64,000 nt of DNA, taken from the NCBI RefSeq assembly GCF_900177795.1, contig NZ_FXWJ01000003.1:558001-622000 (forward strand), in the 5' to 3' direction. Source of the DNA: Plantibacter elymi (nom. nud.) (GTDB lineage Bacteria > Actinomycetota > Actinomycetes > Actinomycetales > Microbacteriaceae). This document shows, in pieces, positions 60,207 through 64,000 of this stretch. Below the pieces are notes generated by a model. The model was not told the DNA's origin. It did no database searches and was given only the letters and a program-made list of their open reading frames with translations. Both the position numbers and the translations under genes were made by a program. Each line of letters begins with the position of its first letter. Within the stretch, counting starts at the first letter, position 1.

Positions 60207-62275
60207 CTGGTCGATCCGTTCTGTGTACCCGTCACTGGCTCCGACGGCTGCTGCTGTGGTCCGCGGTGCGCCAGTCGATCCAGCATCTGGTTGTACACCT
60301 CGAACTCGTCGTCGACGCCGCTGTCGAGGTGTCGATCTTTGCGTCTGGCCTCGCGCTGATCCTGCTTCGCCCACTGGAGACAGAGAGCGACCACTACGAG
60401 CAGCAGCGGGAGTTCTCCCGCTGCCCAGGCGATGCCGCCGCCGATGTGTTGGTCGGCAAGGAGGTCGTCATACCACTGAGCGTCGATGTAGGAGTAGAAG
60501 TTCTCGGCGAAAACGGTGGTGCTCGTCATCACGGCGACCCCGAAGAAGGCGTGGAACGGCATCGCCGCGAGCACGAAGCCGAGCTTCCCCAGGGGAGGGA
60601 GCGGCTTGGGCGGGCGGTCGACCCCGATGATCAGCGCATAGAAGAGGTATCCGGTGATGAGGAAATGCACGTTCATCAGCTGGTGGGACCAGTGGAACCG
60701 CATGAGCTCACCGAACAGCGGTGAGAGGTACAGCACGTAGAACGAGCCCACGAAGGTCACGAACACGAGCAGCGGGTTGAAGATGAACCGGGCCAACCCG
60801 CTGCCGATGACGTCGGTCAGCCACTCGTGCGGTCCGGCAACCGCGTGACGCTTCGCCGACGGCGTCGCTCGGAGGAACAGGGTCACCGCGCCGCCCATGA
60901 CCAGCAACACGGGGCCGAGCATGTTCAGGGCCATGTGCACGATCATGTGGATGCTGAACGACGGTCCGGAGTAGCGTCCGAAGCCGGAAGAGGTGGCGTA
61001 CACGATCACCGCCCAGCCGAGAATCCATGCCACCGTCCGGCCGACCGGCCAGCGGTCGCCACGGCGACGCAACCTGACGACGGCGAGGAGGTACACGCTG
61101 ACACCCGCTGCACCTGCGACCGCGAACAGGAGATTCAGGCGCCATGTGCTGATGAGGACGTCGATCGTCGGTGCCGGGATCGTCTGGAAGCCGAAGAGGA
61201 TGTCCATGGCGTTGGAGGAGACGAAGTACTGCGGCGGCGGGATCCGCGTCATGACCACGGTGACCGCGATGAACGCCGCTGCGAGCACGGTGAACCCGAT
61301 CGCGAACCCCGACGGCAAGGTCACCGGAGTCTGCGGCGAGGCCGAACGGTCGATGCGTCGCGCGACGAGGAACGCGAGTCCGGCGAACGCGAGGAGCAGC
61401 AGCAGACGAAGTGCGACCAGACCGCCGGTCGATGTCAGGAGGAAGCGGAGCATCACCGTCTTGAAGAACAGCATGATGAGCTCGGCGCCGAACGCTGCGA
61501 CCCATGACACGACGAGCACGTTCCTCAGGCGCGTCAGGGTGAGCTTCGGGAGGCGTCCATGCTCTCGCCGCGCGGTGAACGCGACCACGAGCGGCAGGCC
61601 GAAGAGGAGCGCGACCGCGGGCGTACCGAACAGCGATGCGTCGACGCCGAAGTCGTGGCCGGGGCCCACGAGCACCTGGTGGACGACGACCGGGCTGATG
61701 AGCGCCAGGAGCGACAGGCCGATCAGGGGCAGCAGGCTGGTCCAGCTGCGCACCCACCAGCTACAGCAGAGCACGATGAACGCGCAGAGCGTGACGACGA
61801 TCCAAGCCTTCGGAAGGTAGGAGGCGTCCACCAGATAGGCAAGACCGCCAGGAGCCAACACTCGATCGAGGGTGACGCCGTTGGCGTCCGCCGCATCGAA
61901 CACGACCAAAGCTGAGGCCGCGAGCGCCCAGACCAGCGCCGAGACCCGGACGATGCCGAGGTCGCCGACATTGTCGATCGTGGTCCGCGAGCGTCCCGCG
62001 CGTGGTTGCAGGAATGCGGCGTAGGCCAGAGCACTGACGGTGATGGCGCCCGACCACTCGACCACGACCCGCAATGCAGCGGTGGTGACGGAGACGAGTA
62101 GACCAGGGTTGCCACGGCTGAGCGATTCGTAGCCGGTACCCCCGAGGGTGATCGTGGTACCGACCACGATTCCGCCCGACAACAGTGCTGCGCCGACGGC
62201 GATCGCTCGTGTCCGGGTGATTGTGAGGCGCGGCGCTGTGCTTGGGCGATGCCATCCGTCGTCGGTCGCAGTCAT
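60203..62275 (-). CDS. Cytochrome c oxidase assembly / copper resistance membrane protein (CopD plus CtaG-type)
   Basis: 690 aa with about 15 helices. The N-terminal half resembles the CopD copper-import domain (LVWALAASALVVFDAADANG, LPLIGLSLLALISPVVVHQ); the C-terminal half is a CtaG_Caa3-type domain with FSIHMIVHMALNMLGPVLLV, LSPLFGELMRFHWSHQLMNV, FHAFFGVAVM and GGGIAWAAGELPLLL, rich in conserved His. Such fusions occur in actinobacteria and supply copper to terminal oxidase or move it across the membrane. The start at ATG 62275 is 10 bases after the chaperone stop; an ATG at 62305 would overlap that gene. Confidence 0.85.
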   Translation of the reverse strand: MTATDDGWHRPSTAPRLTITRTRAIAVGAALLSGGIVVGTTITLGGTGYESLSRGNPGLLVSVTTAALRVVVEWSGAITVSALAYAAFLQPRAGRSRTTIDNVGDLGIVRVSALVWALAASALVVFDAADANGVTLDRVLAPGGLAYLVDASYLPKAWIVVTLCAFIVLCCSWWVRSWTSLLPLIGLSLLALISPVVVHQVLVGPGHDFGVDASLFGTPAVALLFGLPLVVAFTARREHGRLPKLTLTRLRNVLVVSWVAAFGAELIMLFFKTVMLRFLLTSTGGLVALRLLLLLAFAGLAFLVARRIDRSASPQTPVTLPSGFAIGFTVLAAAFIAVTVVMTRIPPPQYFVSSNAMDILFGFQTIPAPTIDVLISTWRLNLLFAVAGAAGVSVYLLAVVRLRRRGDRWPVGRTVAWILGWAVIVYATSSGFGRYSGPSFSIHMIVHMALNMLGPVLLVMGGAVTLFLRATPSAKRHAVAGPHEWLTDVIGSGLARFIFNPLLVFVTFVGSFYVLYLSPLFGELMRFHWSHQLMNVHFLITGYLFYALIIGVDRPPKPLPPLGKLGFVLAAMPFHAFFGVAVMTSTTVFAENFYSYIDAQWYDDLLADQHIGGGIAWAAGELPLLLVVVALCLQWAKQDQREARRKDRHLDSGVDDEFEVYNQMLDRLAHRGPQQQPSEPVTGTQNGSTR

Positions 62276-62285
62276 GCTCGGCGAC

Positions 62286-62510
62286 TCACGAGTTCGTGCG
62301 CCCACCGAAGTCGTAGCCGACCGCCTCGATGGCCTGACGGATCATCTCTTCGTCGATCGGCTGCGCTGAGGTGACCGTGACGAGTCCTTCCTCGAGAGTC
62401 ACCCTGACGCTGTCGAACGTCTCGAGCTCGGTGAGTTCTTGCGTCACGGAGGCGACGCAGTGCTCGCAGGTCATTCCGGAGACCCGGAAGGATTCGGTGA
62501 TCGTGGGCAT
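62286..62510 (-). CDS. copZ: Copper chaperone / heavy-metal-associated domain protein
   Basis: 74 aa, a single HMA domain: FRVSGMTCEHCVASVTQELT with the CxxC copper site, then VRVTLEEGLVTVTSAQPIDE and MIRQAIEAVGYDF. It hands Cu(I) to the CopA-type pump in the cytosol. A GGAGAA site precedes the ATG at 62508-62510. First gene of the operon chaperone - CtaG/CopD - CopA. Confidence 0.9.
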   Translation of the reverse strand: MPTITESFRVSGMTCEHCVASVTQELTELETFDSVRVTLEEGLVTVTSAQPIDEEMIRQAIEAVGYDFGGRTNS

Positions 62511-62558
62511 GGCGTGTTCTCCAGTTTCGATGGGATGTCTGTCCTGCTCGCCGGGTCC

Positions 62559-62599
62559 ATTCTACAAGACGTAGACGCATGCACTCCCGGATGTAGAAT
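62559..62599. promoter_or_regulatory. Symmetrical divergent promoter/operator of the copper locus
   Basis: ATTCTACA (62559-62566) and TGTAGAAT (62592-62599) are perfect 8-base inverted arms. Each arm contains a TAGAAT -10 box facing outwards, one to the chaperone operon and one to the repressor gene. An inner inverted repeat TCTAC/GTAGA lies at 62561-62575. TACA/TGTA cores are the known recognition pattern of CopY/BlaI repressors, so one dimer pair could close both promoters. Confidence 0.65.
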
Positions 62600-62629
62600 C
62601 GCGGAGGTTGCGATCGAAGGGAACGGCTC

Positions 62630-63010
62630 ATGGCGGGAGAGCGCTTGCGTGCGCGCGGTGAGCTAGAGAGCACCGTGCTGCGCATTCTGTGGGACAGCGC
62701 CGAGCCGCTCCGTGTCCGCGAGATCCAAGAGCACTTTCCGGACAAGCAGCCCGCCATCACCACGCTCCTCACCGTCCTCGAACGACTTCGACTGAAGGGC
62801 AGCGTGGTGCGCGAGTCGGACGGCCCGCAGGGAAACAGGTTCTCCGCGAGCACCACGGAATCCGGATATGCGGCTGATGCGATGCTGACCGCCCTGACCA
62901 GCGTCGGCGACCGTTCAGCCGCGTTAATACACTTCGCCGGCGACCTCGACGACGACGACGTGGCACTCCTCCGCTCAGCACTGGATGCTGCAGCCCGCCG
63001 TAAGCCCTGA
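62630..63010 (+). CDS. BlaI/MecI/CopY-family transcriptional repressor
   Basis: 126 aa. Winged-helix domain LRARGELESTVLRILWDSAE, LRVREIQEHFPDKQPAITTL, LTVLERLRLKGSVVRESDGP, then a short C-terminal dimerisation part FAGDLDDDDVALLRSALDAA. No CopY-type Cys-x-Cys metal motif is present, so release from DNA probably follows cleavage by, or a signal from, the adjacent M56 protease. The ATG follows GAAGG. Divergent from the copper operon with a TACA/TGTA operator in between. Confidence 0.88.
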   Translation: MAGERLRARGELESTVLRILWDSAEPLRVREIQEHFPDKQPAITTLLTVLERLRLKGSVVRESDGPQGNRFSASTTESGYAADAMLTALTSVGDRSAALIHFAGDLDDDDVALLRSALDAAARRKP

Positions 63011-63014
63011 GTCC

Positions 63015-63881
63015 ATGCCCCTGGTCCTCGCACTCCTCGCCTACACCGGACTGACGATCGTCGCAGCGCCGCTCGTCCTGACGAGGGGGCACTGGCGCAT
63101 GCGACGCCCCGGGCTCGCCCTGATCCTCTGGCACGGGGCGTTCCTGAGCGGAATAGCGGCCGCAATCGTCAGCATGGTCGTCGCGGTTGCACTCGCCGTC
63201 GGCGTCAACGGGATGGTTCCCACGATGAGGACCGATGCGTTCGGTCCGACGGTCATCGTCGTCTCAGCGTGGTTGGCCTTGGCGATTGTCGGCGGCCTGT
63301 CCGCGCTCGTCCTCGCACGCGCGGAACCACTCCTCGAGCTCGACCGCGAAGCCGAGAAATCGTTCGCGGATCTCCTCGATTCCGGATTCGCTCGCTCTGA
63401 ACGCGTCGGGCGGCTCACGATCCGTTTCATCGCTTCGTCGCTCCCCATCGCTTGCACATCGCCTGGACGACGCGCGGAGGTCATCGTCTCCACCCGCCTG
63501 CAGGATGAGCTCAGTGCCGGCGAGCTTCGCGCCGTGATCGAGCACGAGCGCGCTCATCTGCGACACCGGCATGCGCTCGTGAAGCGACTCGCCCTGATCA
63601 ACTCCGCCTGTCTGCCGGGCGTGCTGGGGGCGACGGAATTCAAGCGCGCGACCGATCTGCTGATCGAGCTCATCGCTGACGACAGCGCAGCCCGTGTGTG
63701 CGGGCATCACCAGGTCTCGATGGCGTTGGCTCGCATCGCTGAGCTTCGTAGCAGCGCCGGCCTGGTCGCCCGATCTGATCGCTTACTGCAGCTGTCCCCG
63801 AATCATGTCAGGGCAACGCAACGACGAGCCGACGCGCGCCCCTCCGTCAGCGCCGAGGGCGTCTTCTATCTCCCCTGTTGA
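63015..63881 (+). CDS. M56-family (BlaR1-like) membrane metalloprotease
   Basis: 288 aa. Membrane helices MPLVLALLAYTGLTIVAAPL, GAFLSGIAAAIVSMVVAVAL and VIVVSAWLALAIVGGLSALV precede the zinc motif EHERAHLRHRH (HExxH about residues 176-180). There is no sensor domain at the C-terminus as in BlaR1, so it is the short M56 type often paired with BlaI regulators in actinobacteria. It could cleave the BlaI-type repressor. ATG 63015 places helix 1 right at the N-terminus; an ATG at 62985 would overlap the repressor gene. Confidence 0.83.
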   Translation: MPLVLALLAYTGLTIVAAPLVLTRGHWRMRRPGLALILWHGAFLSGIAAAIVSMVVAVALAVGVNGMVPTMRTDAFGPTVIVVSAWLALAIVGGLSALVLARAEPLLELDREAEKSFADLLDSGFARSERVGRLTIRFIASSLPIACTSPGRRAEVIVSTRLQDELSAGELRAVIEHERAHLRHRHALVKRLALINSACLPGVLGATEFKRATDLLIELIADDSAARVCGHHQVSMALARIAELRSSAGLVARSDRLLQLSPNHVRATQRRADARPSVSAEGVFYLPC

Positions 63882-63896
63882 ATCGGTGAGCCCATC

Positions 63897-64000
63897 ATGA
63901 TCGCCTACGCACTGGCCTTCACTCAAGTGGCTGTCCTCGCATCGTTCATTGCACTTATCGGACTGCGGTCGCCGGAACGTGGCGAGGTTGATCAGCCATC
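63897..64000 (+). CDS. Small membrane protein, 3' end outside window
   Basis: 34 codons visible from ATG 63897: MIAYALAFTQVAVLASFIAL forms one membrane helix, followed by RSPERGEVDQ. The gene continues past the window. It directly follows the M56 protease gene and is probably co-transcribed. Confidence 0.4.
   Translation, partial: MIAYALAFTQVAVLASFIALIGLRSPERGEVDQP

Noticed and set aside
58626-60359. A 577-codon open frame opposite the copper ATPase
   Set aside because: Arg/Asp/Gly-biased shadow of the ATPase gene.
1-64000. CRISPR arrays, rRNA and tRNA genes
   Set aside because: No regular 24-40 base repeat-spacer pattern and no recognisable tRNA or rRNA sequence in the intergenic stretches.

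Overview
This window is chromosomal DNA from a high-GC Gram-positive actinobacterium, most likely a member of the Microbacteriaceae (Plantibacter, Curtobacterium, Leifsonia or a relative; the genus is not resolved from sequence alone). The evidence is the very high GC, strongly GC-ending codons, many small lipoproteins, LAXTG-type surface anchoring, GTG starts, ATGA/GTGA gene overlaps and many genes that appear to be transcribed leaderless (a TAnnnT -10 box ending 6-8 nt before the start codon).

Layout. 1-5.8 kb: a phosphonate-type ABC importer (phnD end, phnC, two phnE), an RpiR regulator and a family-5 solute-binding lipoprotein. 5.8-17 kb: single housekeeping or accessory genes (isochorismatase-fold hydrolase, lipoproteins, a MerR-controlled DUF998-like membrane protein, GNAT acetyltransferase, suppressor-of-fused-domain protein, a membrane protein with a degenerate GGDEF-like domain, an aldo/keto reductase - XRE regulator - MFS exporter block). 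17-21.9 kb: a lipoprotein followed by an N-terminally deleted LASTG surface protein and several small, poorly conserved genes.

21.9-34.8 kb is a lower-GC catabolic region. One operon carries an APC permease, an enolase homologue that lacks two catalytic residues, a type-2 glycerate kinase and an ornithine-cyclodeaminase-like protein, with a divergent LysR and a nearby GntR regulator. A second group has an FAD amine-oxidase-like enzyme, a flavin monooxygenase with an NTF2-like N-terminus, an aldehyde dehydrogenase and a divergent SDR. 34.8-37.8 kb is a scrap yard of joined gene fragments: an MFS transporter fused in frame to an unrelated soluble domain that may be a toxin tip with an overlapping immunity-like gene, a MerR regulator, a truncated LysR and a resolvase-associated remnant. 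Broken genes at both edges suggest 18-38 kb is an imported and rearranged island.

37.8-57.9 kb holds amino-acid and acyl-compound catabolism: RpiR/DJ-1/hydrolase operon, a pyruvate-decarboxylase-type 2-keto-acid decarboxylase, an Lrp - amidohydrolase - XRE/cupin operon, then a divergent ACT protein - leucine dehydrogenase - D-aminoacylase-like amidohydrolase - DAO oxidase run, a PucR regulator, and a dipeptide-type ABC importer (with a fused permease-ATPase) ending in two HSL-type esterases. Together these read as import, deacylation or ester cleavage, oxidation or deamination, and keto-acid decarboxylation of modified amino acids.

57.9-64 kb is a copper-handling module: CopA-type ATPase, CtaG/CopD-like membrane protein and CopZ-like chaperone in one operon, divergent from a BlaI/CopY-family repressor and an M56 metalloprotease, around a symmetrical operator. 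No rRNA, tRNA, CRISPR array or intact mobile element was seen.
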